Positions 25,434 through 32,375 of a stretch of 36,207 nt of DNA are shown here, piece after piece (within the stretch, counting starts at the first letter, position 1; each line of letters starts with the position of its first letter). Both the position numbers and the translations under genes were made by a program. Source of the stretch: Desulfobulbaceae bacterium (lineage in GTDB: Bacteria; Desulfobacterota; Desulfobulbia; Desulfobulbales; DAOVSZ01); the NCBI GenBank assembly GCA_030627725.1, contig DAOVSZ010000001.1:1-36207 (forward strand), written 5' to 3'. The notes beneath the pieces were generated by a model. It was not told the DNA's origin. It made no database searches and saw nothing but the letters and a program-made list of their open reading frames with translations.

Positions 25434-26239
25434 AATGTATCAAACTGCACGAGGTTATTCGCGTTGATGACCATGTGCAGCTTCCGGATATACTCGTCAC
25501 CCTGTTCACTGTACTTTGTGAGATATCCGGAAAGTTGCCAAGGGTCTGTCAGTGAAACCCGGGCCTTGCGAAACTCTTTATACGGGCCTTTTGCAAGGGT
25601 AAGGAAATAATCGTCTACGGATTCTATGAGTGAGGCGTATTTTTTTACGTAAATCACTTTACCGTCCCGTGTTTCCCTGGCACGGACCCGTGCTTCGTCA
25701 TCCTGGAACGACCAGATCCCAAAGACATTATTGGCGTTTCTGAAAAACCGGGACGCTCCCCATCCGGTTTCAATCGCTGCCTGGGCCAGGACAATACTCG
25801 TGGGGTGGACCTGCATCTTCCGTAAGAGTTCGTCGTAATCCCCGGCCTTGAATCTTTTCATCTGCCGGTCAAGATATGACTTTTCAGCGTCCGTCAGATG
25901 GTCTTTCCGTAAAAACGCAAGCACCCTTTCACGCTGCCTCAAGAGTTTATGTTTACTTATCAGAACTGCCGGGAGCAGGAGATCAAAAAACTTCTTTTTC
26001 TTCTCTCCTACCTGAAGACCCTCAAAAGAAACAACATTGGTGTAGGCAATGGGAGGGACCCTGGTTCCGCTCAGAGACCGTATATCCTCCGGCGTGCTGA
26101 TAGACTGATAGAGGATTTGCAGACCCTCAACCCTTGAAATGACAGGTGGCCGATGCATGACCAGAAGAACCGACACCACAACGATAAGAATACATATCTC
26201 GCAAACCGCTATGATGTACGGTCGTCTTTTTTTATCCAT
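25400..26239 (-). CDS. Bax-like membrane-anchored N-acetylglucosaminidase
   Basis: A 279-residue peptidoglycan hydrolase of the glucosaminidase/FlgJ C-terminal (GH73-like) family, in the Bax subgroup. One N-terminal membrane segment (about residues 9-28) anchors it with the catalytic part outside. VHPTSIVLAQAAIETGWGASRFFRNANNVFGIWSF (about 145-180) holds the catalytic glutamate in AAIETGWG. VKKYASLIESVDDYFLTLA and the SGYLTKYSEQGDEYIRKLHMVI segment complete the fold. The upstream 57-residue ORF overlaps its start by eight bases, suggesting coupled translation. The 3' end overlaps the convergent acyl-ligase gene. Likely role: local cell-wall remodelling. Confidence 0.88.
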   Translation of the reverse strand: MDKKRRPYIIAVCEICILIVVVSVLLVMHRPPVISRVEGLQILYQSISTPEDIRSLSGTRVPPIAYTNVVSFEGLQVGEKKKKFFDLLLPAVLISKHKLLRQRERVLAFLRKDHLTDAEKSYLDRQMKRFKAGDYDELLRKMQVHPTSIVLAQAAIETGWGASRFFRNANNVFGIWSFQDDEARVRARETRDGKVIYVKKYASLIESVDDYFLTLAKGPYKEFRKARVSLTDPWQLSGYLTKYSEQGDEYIRKLHMVINANNLVQFDTFQVDPAFISGG

Positions 26240-26405
26240 GAATGAAAGGGGGATCCATTTTCGGCAGATCCAGGCTTATTGTTTGAGTATCAGCCTCGAT
26301 GTATGCAGAACGGAATTCCTTAATCAAAATCTTACGGGAAGCAAGATCAAGGCGGGAATAGATGGGGCTCAGTTTCAGGATTTCTATTGCTTCTTCTTCA
26401 GACAT
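26232..26405 (-). CDS. 57-residue uncharacterised protein overlapping the glucosaminidase start
   Basis: The frame from the ATG at 26405 to the TAA at 26232-26234 encodes 57 residues: an acidic helix start (MSEEEAIEILKL), then YSRLDLASRKILIKEFRSAYIEAD, then a short PKMDPPFIHG tail. The stop overlaps the glucosaminidase start within ATGGATAA. A GAAGAG purine stretch lies about 9 bases before the ATG. It looks soluble and mostly helical; I know no family. The overlap and protein-like composition support a real gene translated together with the glucosaminidase. Confidence 0.6.
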   Translation of the reverse strand: MSEEEAIEILKLSPIYSRLDLASRKILIKEFRSAYIEADTQTISLDLPKMDPPFIHG

Positions 26406-26848
26406 TTCTTTCTCTTCTTTTTGTTTAAAAAAAGCTTAACCAAATACATTATATTTTGCCAAGGATTTTCTGACATTGTTGTCTTAATTCTTCAAAAGAA
26501 TGCTCTTTTTTATCCCCACAGAGTTCATCGTTTCTGTGAGGAATTTTATGTCCTACTTTTTTTTGCAATTTCGATGCCGAAGCTACCAAAAAACCTATAT
26601 TCCGCTTGCATAAAGGAATACAGAGAGGCGCTGCCTTTGCATCTCAAATCTAACGCCGGAGAAACACATCAGTTTCTGGACACAACCTCACCAGAAAATG
26701 TCGGGACAAAGGCCTCAAATCCCAACCTGAATTGTCCATTATTAATAAGAATACACAAAATTCTGCGTGATACAGTTGCGATAAGCTTGAATCTTAGGGT
26801 ATCTTGTTATGTATTATTTTGTTATCGGTCGGAAAGGAACGCTGATCA
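26406..26848. other. 443-base AT-rich gap between divergent genes
   Basis: It should hold promoters for the minus-strand 57-residue ORF and the plus-strand PAS gene, but I see no convincing -35/-10 pair. A minus-strand frame without ATG (about 26449-26640) reads protein-like near its end (HRNDELCGDKKEH) and may be a remnant or chance. A GGAAAGGA ribosome binding site for the PAS gene lies at about 26831-26838. No repeats or RNA genes are seen. Confidence 0.6.
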
Positions 26849-27526
26849 ATGCCCCCTGAAAAACCTACCTATGAAGATCTTGAGTCGCGTGTAGAAAATC
26901 TGACAGCGGAACTCAGAGAGTATAAGCTGTCGGAAAAGACCCTACGTGAATCGTTGCTGGAGTATAAAAGCATATTTGACTATGCCGGCGATTCTGTTTT
27001 CATCATCGACCCTGAAACAGGTTCCTTTGTGAACTGTAATGCAAAGGCTGCCGAACGTCTCGGCTATGCTCGGGACGAACTGCTTCAACTGAAAGTCTAT
27101 GACATCAACAAGAGAGAGATCCGTCCGGATATCCGGCAACGGATCAAAAAACAGTTGGCCGGCGAGAGTATCCAGTTCGAAACAACGCATCGCCATAAGT
27201 CCGGCAGGGCCATTCCGGTTGAGATCACCAGCACCATGGTTCAGATCAACAACCGAAAAATACTGATGGCTTTTGCCAGGGATATCACGATACGGAAAAA
27301 CAAGGAAGTTGCCACCGAAGACCTGGTGCAGCACCTTCAACTGGCCTTAGACGAAATCACAACCCTGCAGGCCTTCATACCGATCTGCGCATCCTGCAAA
27401 AAGATACGAAACGACCAGGAGCTATGGGAAAATATCGAAGACTATTTCCAGGACCACCTGGAGGTCGAATTTACCCATTGCCTCTGCCCGGCATGCGCAA
27501 AAAAGCTGTATCCTGAGTATTACTAA
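26849..27526 (+). CDS. Stand-alone PAS sensor protein with C-terminal CxxC pairs
   Basis: A 225-residue soluble protein. It has a short N-terminal coiled coil (YEDLESRVENLTAELREYKLSE, about residues 7-30) and a PAS domain (about 40-155, SIFDYAGDSVFIIDPETGSFVNCNAKAAERLGY...AFARDITIRKNKE). A linker helix leads to a C-terminal module, PICASCKKIRNDQELWENIEDYF...HCLCPACAKKLYPEYY. The two CxxC pairs could bind zinc or another metal, or act as a thiol switch. This C-terminal module is common on PAS and receiver proteins of this phylum, but its role is not known to me. There is no kinase, cyclase or DNA-binding output. It is followed at once by a 30-residue membrane peptide. Confidence 0.85.
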   Translation: MPPEKPTYEDLESRVENLTAELREYKLSEKTLRESLLEYKSIFDYAGDSVFIIDPETGSFVNCNAKAAERLGYARDELLQLKVYDINKREIRPDIRQRIKKQLAGESIQFETTHRHKSGRAIPVEITSTMVQINNRKILMAFARDITIRKNKEVATEDLVQHLQLALDEITTLQAFIPICASCKKIRNDQELWENIEDYFQDHLEVEFTHCLCPACAKKLYPEYY

Positions 27527-27537
27527 GGAGGTGTAAG

Positions 27538-27630
27538 ATGGACCCGCGAAGAAAAAGAAATTACCAACTCATCATTGTCTGCCTGATACTCATCTCGCTC
27601 TTCTTGTTTCTTGGAAGGCAAGGATTTTAA
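27538..27630 (+). CDS. 30-residue single-span membrane peptide
   Basis: The ATG at 27538 follows TAAGGAGGTG, a nearly perfect Shine-Dalgarno that overlaps the stop codon of the PAS gene (27524-27526), at ideal spacing. The product has a strongly basic N-terminus (MDPRRKRNYQ), one hydrophobic span (LIIVCLILISLFLFL) and a GRQGF tail, ending at 27628-27630. Charge distribution predicts the N-terminus inside. Function unknown. The ribosome binding site quality and the positive-inside topology argue for real translation with the PAS protein. Confidence 0.65.
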   Translation: MDPRRKRNYQLIIVCLILISLFLFLGRQGF

Positions 27631-27699
27631 AAACTTTAATATCCTCCCCTCCCCTTGCATTACGCAATATCCAGTACGGACTATCCGGCAACTTTCTGT

Positions 27700-28938
27700 T
27701 TATCTCCGCTCCTTCCTTAAAAAAAACGCCCCAATAACGCCTGCTGCCGTACAGGCCGATGCGACCAGAAAGCTGCCGGAAAAACTGCCTGAAGTCTCGG
27801 CAAGGTGTCCGGCCATGGCCGGTCCTGCAATCTGGCCGATGGCAAAGATGAAGGTAATAATCCCGAAAATCCGCGCGGTCTCATCCGGCCCGACCCTGTC
27901 TCCGATCAGGGCAGTCATGATCGAAGGGATACTCCAGGCCACTATCCCGTAACAGAATATTGAGAGATAGAGAGAGGTCTCGGTCAGATTGAGGGCAACC
28001 AGTAGATAGGCCACAGTCTGAAGCCCGAACACGGTCATCAGACCTGCCTTTCTGCCGAACCGGTCGGAAAACGCCCCGAACACAGGGCCTGAGACAAGGC
28101 TTAAGAGTCCGACCAACGACCATAACTGGCCCGCATAAACCTCTGAAAAGCCCCGCTCCTGGACCAGGGAGGTGACCAGAAACGTGGCATAAATGACATA
28201 CGAGAAGCCGAAAAGATAGTAGAGGGCGCCGACATGAAGAATTTCAGCCTTTCCAAGAGGTTCCGGACCGTCTTCCTGAACGGCCCTTACACGCTCCCGC
28301 TCAATCTTTTCGCTTCCGAGTGCGGTCAATCCGACCTCCTCCGGCGAATCCCGCAACACCAGCCGGCAGATAAAGGCAATAAAGAAGACAATCACCCCCA
28401 GGACCAGCCAACTTACCCGCCAGCCGTCAGTTAAAACCAAACTGTTCAAAAAAGGTATAAGCCACCCGGAAAGGAGAATGGCAACTCCGCTTCCCACAAC
28501 AATAAAACCTGCTGCCCTGCCCCGAAGACTGCTCTTAAACCAGGCAGGGACCAAGGCCATTATGGGAACATTTGACATACCTGTCCCGACCCCTGTCAGA
28601 GTATAAAGGACCAGGACCGTAAGAAAGTCTTTGACAAAAAAGACGAGGCCCATGGTGACGCCGACAAGGATCAAGGCAAAGAAAATAAGGTTCCGGAAAC
28701 CGAATCTTTTGACCAGTGGTCCGCAGGCAAGCACAGAGACAAGATAGCCGACAAAATTAAAGGTGCTGATATATCCCATCTGGGCATAGGACAGATCCAG
28801 GCCTGTTGCCATTGCAGGGAGCAGCATGCCAAGGGCAAACCTGCCTATGCCGATAGAGCCGAAATTGCAGAGCAGTCCGGCGGCAACAATGAACCAGCCG
28901 TAATGAACTGTTGCGAGCCATCCGGAATTCTTTTTCAT
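27700..28938 (-). CDS. MFS transporter of the YbfB/YjiJ type
   Basis: A 412-residue major facilitator with about twelve hydrophobic segments. The N-terminus HYGWFIVAAGLLCNFGSIGIGRFALGMLLPAM matches the YbfB/YjiJ (MFS_4) family motif GxGRFALG. The loop between helices 2 and 3 has CGPLVKRFGFRN, and the second half has GAFSDRFGRKAGLM, both versions of the MFS GxxxDRxGRR motif. The substrate is unknown; export of a small molecule is the usual guess. It appears monocistronic. Two direct copies of CCGGGATC (28965-28972 and 28984-28991) lie just upstream of the start and might be an operator. Confidence 0.88.
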   Translation of the reverse strand: MKKNSGWLATVHYGWFIVAAGLLCNFGSIGIGRFALGMLLPAMATGLDLSYAQMGYISTFNFVGYLVSVLACGPLVKRFGFRNLIFFALILVGVTMGLVFFVKDFLTVLVLYTLTGVGTGMSNVPIMALVPAWFKSSLRGRAAGFIVVGSGVAILLSGWLIPFLNSLVLTDGWRVSWLVLGVIVFFIAFICRLVLRDSPEEVGLTALGSEKIERERVRAVQEDGPEPLGKAEILHVGALYYLFGFSYVIYATFLVTSLVQERGFSEVYAGQLWSLVGLLSLVSGPVFGAFSDRFGRKAGLMTVFGLQTVAYLLVALNLTETSLYLSIFCYGIVAWSIPSIMTALIGDRVGPDETARIFGIITFIFAIGQIAGPAMAGHLAETSGSFSGSFLVASACTAAGVIGAFFLRKERR

Positions 28939-29009
28939 TTCAGGCTTCTTTTCTCTCTATGAAACCGGGATCAATTGACTGTGCCGGGATCTGGTTTCCT
29001 TACCAAAAC

Positions 29010-29230
29010 GTAACTATTCAGTAGCACCCCATCCGCTTCTCCATACGGAGTTGAGCTGCACACGATCAGGCTGGTTCACATAGGACAACTATCGGAGTCT
29101 TCGCTCCGCTCCGCTTACCTGTTCTCCAGCCTGCTGGAGTTTATGCCCGGATGGGTACACATCTGGGGCACTTCTGAACAGTTACAGGATGGTGTTTAGG
29201 CTAAGTTTTTGGCTCCACCTGAATAGTTAC
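29010..29230. mobile_element. MITE-like element with GTAACTATTCAG ends
   Basis: GTAACTATTCAG (29010-29021) is a perfect 12-bp inverted repeat of CTGAATAGTTAC (29219-29230), and a near copy CTGAACAGTTAC lies at 29174-29185. Inside are CCCATCCG (29028-29035) against CGGATGGG (29148-29155), a CGGAG/CTCCG hairpin (29093-29108) and a 7-bp CTCCAGC/GCTGGAG hairpin (29124-29139). No transposase is encoded. The terminal word resembles that of the element at 5309-5462. The true right end could be 29185 or 29230. Confidence 0.55.
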
Positions 29231-29232
29231 AG

Positions 29233-29279
29233 CAAAACAAAAAGGCCGAAACCCTTTGCTATACGGATTTCGGCCTTTC
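29233..29279 (-). terminator. Intrinsic terminator of tRNA-Pro
   Basis: An 11-bp perfect stem, AAAGGCCGAAA (29241-29251) with TTTCGGCCTTT (29268-29278), is followed on the minus strand by TTTTTGTTTT. It starts 8 bases after the CCA end of the tRNA. Confidence 0.85.
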
Positions 29280-29286
29280 ATTTCAA

Positions 29287-29363
29287 TGGTCGGGACGAGA
29301 GGATTCGAACCTCCGACCCCAGCGTCCCGAACGCTGTGCTCTACCAGACTGAGCCACGTCCCG
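29287..29363 (-). tRNA. tRNA-Pro (anticodon CGG)
   Basis: The minus strand folds as a full cloverleaf. The 7-bp acceptor is CGGGACG/CGTCCCG and the D stem GCTC/GAGC has a GG-containing loop. The anticodon stem CAGCG/CGCTG carries loop TTCGGGA, so the anticodon is CGG (codon CCG). The T arm GGAGG-TTCGAAT-CCTCT is followed by discriminator A and an encoded CCA. Length is 77 including CCA. Confidence 0.96.
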
Positions 29364-29407
29364 ACCCGGAATCTATCACTATGTTGACAAGGTAGATATT
29401 GTTTGCG

Positions 29408-29459
29408 AAACAAAGAAGCCAGCATTCAGATTTTCTCAAAAAATCTGAATCCCGGCTTC
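29408..29459 (-). terminator. Fold-back hairpin between HU and tRNA-Pro, probable terminator
   Basis: GAAGCC...ATTCAGATTTT (from 29415) pairs with AAAAATCTGAAT...GGCTTC (to 29459), giving about 18 pairs with a small internal loop. On the minus strand it is followed by TTTGTTT. It may end the HU transcript. A weaker AT-rich hairpin ATTCTC/GAGAAT lies at 29591-29611. Confidence 0.6.
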
Positions 29460-29627
29460 TGATGGTCACGTTATCCTGTATGCAGGACTTCACTCTGAGG
29501 CTGCAGTCATATTAACTTATCACCGTTAGTGAATGGGTGCGTCAATAACTATATTAATACGAATTCAAAATACGAATTCAGGAGATATGTATTCTCTTTT
29601 TTTTTGAGAATGCAGCAGTATGGTTGA

Positions 29628-29900
29628 TTATTTTACTGCATCGGCAAGCTTGCTGCCTGGTTTGAAACGGGCAACTTTCCTTGCGGCAATCTTGATTGCT
29701 GCGCCGGTCTGGGGGTTACGGCCTTGACGAGCTGCACGTTTAGAAACAGAAAATGTACCAAAACCTACCAGTGTAACTTTGTCGCCTTTGGACAAAGCAC
29801 CTGTAATGGTATCAAGCAGGGCAGTAAGCGCTTTCTCTGATGCAGCTTTACTGAGTCCAGCAGTTGTTGCCATACTATCAACCAATTCGCTCTTATTCAT
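29628..29900 (-). CDS. HU-family DNA-binding protein
   Basis: A 90-residue nucleoid protein that bends DNA as a dimer. MNKSELVDSMATTAGLSKAASEKALTALLDTI is the dimerisation helix pair. GDKVTLVGFGTFSVSKRAARQGRNPQTGAAIKIAA holds the DNA-binding arm with the conserved RxGRNPxTG, and VARFKPGSKLADAVK closes the fold. The start at 29900 has GGGAGGGAAAGG just upstream; a frame extending to 29987 adds residues not seen in the family. Monocistronic, with a promoter candidate at 30001-30028. Confidence 0.95.
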   Translation of the reverse strand: MNKSELVDSMATTAGLSKAASEKALTALLDTITGALSKGDKVTLVGFGTFSVSKRAARQGRNPQTGAAIKIAARKVARFKPGSKLADAVK

Positions 29901-30000
29901 ACCTTTCCCTCCCTCATGTATTTTTATTCTTGACTTGCACGTTCTTTGTGAAGCCTCTTCTGACAATGAAACTGTAGATTTAATCAAATGAATACTGCCG

Positions 30001-30028
30001 ATTTAATAAAATGCAGTGTGATTGTCAA
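30001..30028 (-). promoter_or_regulatory. Candidate sigma-70 promoter of the HU gene
   Basis: On the minus strand a perfect TTGACA (30023-30028) and TTAAAT (30001-30006, 4 of 6) are separated by 16 bases, about 100 bases upstream of the HU start. Confidence 0.4.
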
Positions 30029-30097
30029 ACAAAAAAGGTGATGTTATTTTATTTTTTTCTTTATCTGTAGCAGAAAACAAAGCATTTCAGCTTTTCA

Positions 30098-30922
30098 TTA
30101 AACTCCAATCAGGTCGTTTTTCCGCCCGGAAAGATCAAGCAGAACTTTTCCAAATCCCTCCTCGGCAAAGAAACGATTGACCTCTAATCGCAATGCAGTG
30201 TTACAAAGTAGGACGACATCATCCTCGACCACCTCAAGCACAATTCCGTCCCTGTCCAGCCGTACCCGGCACCCATAAAAACCCAGGGAATGCATATGGC
30301 CTTCCAAGCGGGCGACGAGTGAAAGCTTGTCCCTGGTTATTAAAACCCCTTGCGGGATACGGGTTGCAAGGCAGGACGATGAAGGCCGGTTCCAGGTAGA
30401 AATCCCCTGCGACCTGCTGAGCTGCCGAATCTCCCTTTTTGTCAGCCCTGCCTCGGCAAGTGGTGTCTGTACCCCAAGTTCACGGATGGCGAAGAGGCCG
30501 GGCCGGTCTTCACTCAGATCGTCCAGGTTGGTGCCATCCATAAGGCATGAAATACCGAAACGCTGTATGGTGACGAAAAATTCTGAATATATCTTTTTTT
30601 TGCAGATATAACAGCGGTCAGGAGGGTTTTCGGCATACTCAGGCAGCAACAGGGGATCCACGTTGACAACAACCAGACGACAGCCGATTTCATCCTTGAC
30701 AAGTATCCGTACGTTCTCCGCTTCATCAGGCGGCTGCAGAGAATTTTCGGCATATACGGCAAGAACGTTTTCTCCCAGGACTTCATGGGCCGTCTTCAAG
30801 AGAAATGTGCTGTCAACACCACCGGAAAAGGCAACAGCAGCCTTGCCCGCCTCTTTTATGATGCCCTTAAGCCTTTCGTGTTTTTCAGACAGGGCAGTAA
30901 GGTTCGTGTTGTTTGGGCTCAC
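30098..30922 (-). CDS. larE: LarE-type ATP-dependent sacrificial sulfurtransferase
   Basis: A 274-residue PP-loop enzyme. LarE adenylates the pyridine dinucleotide carboxylate and donates sulfur for the nickel-pincer cofactor of lactate racemase. The PP-loop AFSGGVDSTFLLKTA is at about residue 33. There are three conserved cysteines: DRCYICKKKIY (about 118-121) and SSSCLATRIP (about 183). The last corresponds to the sacrificial cysteine, and the CxxC addition is the pattern of LarE proteins that carry a 4Fe-4S cluster. The start is a GTG at 30922. larB, larC and a lactate racemase are absent, and the gene follows the DUF39 gene, so another sulfur-transfer role is possible. Confidence 0.88.
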   Translation of the reverse strand: MSPNNTNLTALSEKHERLKGIIKEAGKAAVAFSGGVDSTFLLKTAHEVLGENVLAVYAENSLQPPDEAENVRILVKDEIGCRLVVVNVDPLLLPEYAENPPDRCYICKKKIYSEFFVTIQRFGISCLMDGTNLDDLSEDRPGLFAIRELGVQTPLAEAGLTKREIRQLSRSQGISTWNRPSSSCLATRIPQGVLITRDKLSLVARLEGHMHSLGFYGCRVRLDRDGIVLEVVEDDVVLLCNTALRLEVNRFFAEEGFGKVLLDLSGRKNDLIGV

Positions 30923-30925
30923 AGC

Positions 30926-31020
30926 TTTTAGCTTTTAGCAGTTAGCCGTTAGCTAAAAGAACCAAGAAGACCAAGCAGTTAAGCTAATCGCTAACCGCTT
31001 ACTGCTAACCGCACAGTAGA
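30926..31020. repeat. Degenerate TTAGC / GCTAACCGC words between larE and the DUF39 gene
   Basis: The 101-base gap is almost wholly short words: TTAGCAG, TTAGCCG, TTAGCTA near 30930-30953, AAGAACCAAGAAGACCAAG, then GCTAATC, GCTAACC, GCTAACC near 30980-31012. No terminator is visible, so the two flanking genes may still be cotranscribed. Confidence 0.6.
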
Positions 31021-31023
31021 AAT

Positions 31024-32193
31024 TTATTTGGATGGCATCTGTGTAACAGGTTTTTCAAGGACAAACTTCTTATCGAGAATCCATTTCTTCAATGTCTCGG
31101 CAATCTCACGCGCCCTTACGACACTGGACAAAGGCGCAGTAGACACCTCTTTGCCGTTGACCTCGATCCGGCCGCTTTTCAGCTGCGCATAACTGACCTT
31201 TCCATAGTTTCTGGCAATGCCGTGGGGATAATCATACCCATAGTCAACAACCTGGGTAAAGATCTCCTCATCCGACACGCCTGTGTATGCGGCAATCTCT
31301 TCATTTAAAACCGGAATCGGGACCCCTATCCCCACAGTCAGCGTGTTTCCATACCCCTGCATACTGACCCCTTTCAGCCAGCGGGAAGACATCTGTTTCA
31401 GATCTCCCTGGACCATGAGGGTGCCGGCAGGTGTCAAGGGGGTCATATTGTCTGCTCGGGCAACATTCGGTTTGTGCTGGGTCCCATGCCAGGTCACATA
31501 ACCTATGCCGCCGCCAAGAAAGATCTTTGTTCCCAGGCCGATTGTCCTATAGAGAGGATCATTCATCAGGGGACTCAACTCTCCGGCGCTGCAGTAGGTC
31601 GCATTTTTCCCATTCGATTTCAAGGTCCCCATATAGGTATAGATTGTCCGGTCGGAAAGATTAATCGCACAGTTATAGTTCTGATAGGCGTTCCTGGGAT
31701 TGACCAGAAGGGCATATGGCAGTTCCTTTAAGGTGACGACCTTTTCATCCACCTTATTCGGATAACAATCCGTCCCATAGCCGACCGCACGGATATGGAC
31801 CTTTTTCCCTGCGACCAGGTCCTCAATAACATGACCGCCGCCGTAAAGGAACTCACCCGGAAAAACCTTGTTCAATGGATCGTCTTCACAGGCCTCGGTC
31901 GCGCCGATATAGATATCAACCGCCGCGAGGCCGCCATAGGCCGCCACATTGTTCAACCAGACCTTTGACGCCTTGATCGTTGGCGTGGAATGACCGATGT
32001 TGATAAAAGCGCCGGAAGAACACATCGGCGAGAAGGTCCCGGTGGTCACAACATCAACTTTTTTTGCCGCCTTTTCAGGCCCTTCCTTCTTGACGATCCC
32101 CACCATCTCTTCGGCAGTGACGACAACGGCCTCTCCAGCCCGAATCCTGGCATTTATCTCTTCGTATGTCTTTTCCACCTTGTGCTTACCCAT
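31024..32193 (-). CDS. COG1900/DUF39 homocysteine biosynthesis protein (sulfide incorporation)
   Basis: A 389-residue protein of the DUF39 family. Members in methanogens are needed to make homocysteine from aspartate semialdehyde and sulfide without O-acetyl- or O-succinylhomoserine. The N-terminal part is VEKTYEEINARIRAGEAVVVTAEEMVGIV. Next comes the cysteine motif TFSPMCSSGAFINIGHSTPTIK (about residue 58), then YGTDCYPNKVDEK and the glycine-rich LGGGIGYVTWHGTQH. The cysteines at MCSSG and TDCYP are candidates for persulfide carriers. The methanogen homologue carries CBS and ferredoxin domains on the same chain; here the CBS pair is the next gene upstream. asd, which makes the acceptor, is also in this window. 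Confidence 0.88.
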   Translation of the reverse strand: MGKHKVEKTYEEINARIRAGEAVVVTAEEMVGIVKKEGPEKAAKKVDVVTTGTFSPMCSSGAFINIGHSTPTIKASKVWLNNVAAYGGLAAVDIYIGATEACEDDPLNKVFPGEFLYGGGHVIEDLVAGKKVHIRAVGYGTDCYPNKVDEKVVTLKELPYALLVNPRNAYQNYNCAINLSDRTIYTYMGTLKSNGKNATYCSAGELSPLMNDPLYRTIGLGTKIFLGGGIGYVTWHGTQHKPNVARADNMTPLTPAGTLMVQGDLKQMSSRWLKGVSMQGYGNTLTVGIGVPIPVLNEEIAAYTGVSDEEIFTQVVDYGYDYPHGIARNYGKVSYAQLKSGRIEVNGKEVSTAPLSSVVRAREIAETLKKWILDKKFVLEKPVTQMPSK

Positions 32194-32250
32194 CCTTTTC
32201 AGTCCCTTCCGGATATATCAAATATTTTATTGATCCAGTATAACAAAAAC

Positions 32251-32375
32251 ACCTCGGCTGATAGGTTTTCAATTTTACCAAAGATGCAAGGAAGAAGGCA
32301 ATCCGCTGTAGTTCGCTACGCGGGTTACCTGATGACGCAGCAGATTTGGAAAATTGGAAACCTATCAGCCGAGGT
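32251..32375. repeat. 125-bp fold-back repeat with about 31-bp arms
   Basis: The left arm (32251-32282, starting ACCTCGGCTGATAGG) and the right arm (32345-32375, ending CCTATCAGCCGAGGT) pair along their whole length with one mismatch and one bulge. The 62-base centre has its own partial palindrome around GTAG-TTCG-CTAC (about 32309-32320). The right arm reaches the first base of the CBS gene stop codon. On transcription toward the DUF39 gene it would form a very long hairpin, but no T-run follows, so it is more like a dispersed repeat than a terminator. Confidence 0.8.

Larger units (their letters stand above)
28939..29286. other. 348-base gap between the MFS gene and tRNA-Pro, no protein gene
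   Basis: Contains the CCGGGATC direct pair next to the MFS start, the MITE-like element at 29010-29230, and the tRNA terminator at 29233-29279. No protein-like frame is seen. Confidence 0.7.

Noticed and set aside
26449..26640. A minus-strand frame of about 64 codons with protein-like composition near its end
   Set aside because: It has no ATG or well-placed alternative start and no recognisable family. It could be a gene remnant, but the evidence is too thin for a feature.
26139..26894. A 251-codon plus-strand frame spanning the glucosaminidase start and the AT-rich gap
   Set aside because: It is antisense to two better-supported genes at its 5' end, has phenylalanine runs typical of translated AT-rich DNA, no ribosome binding site and no recognisable domain.
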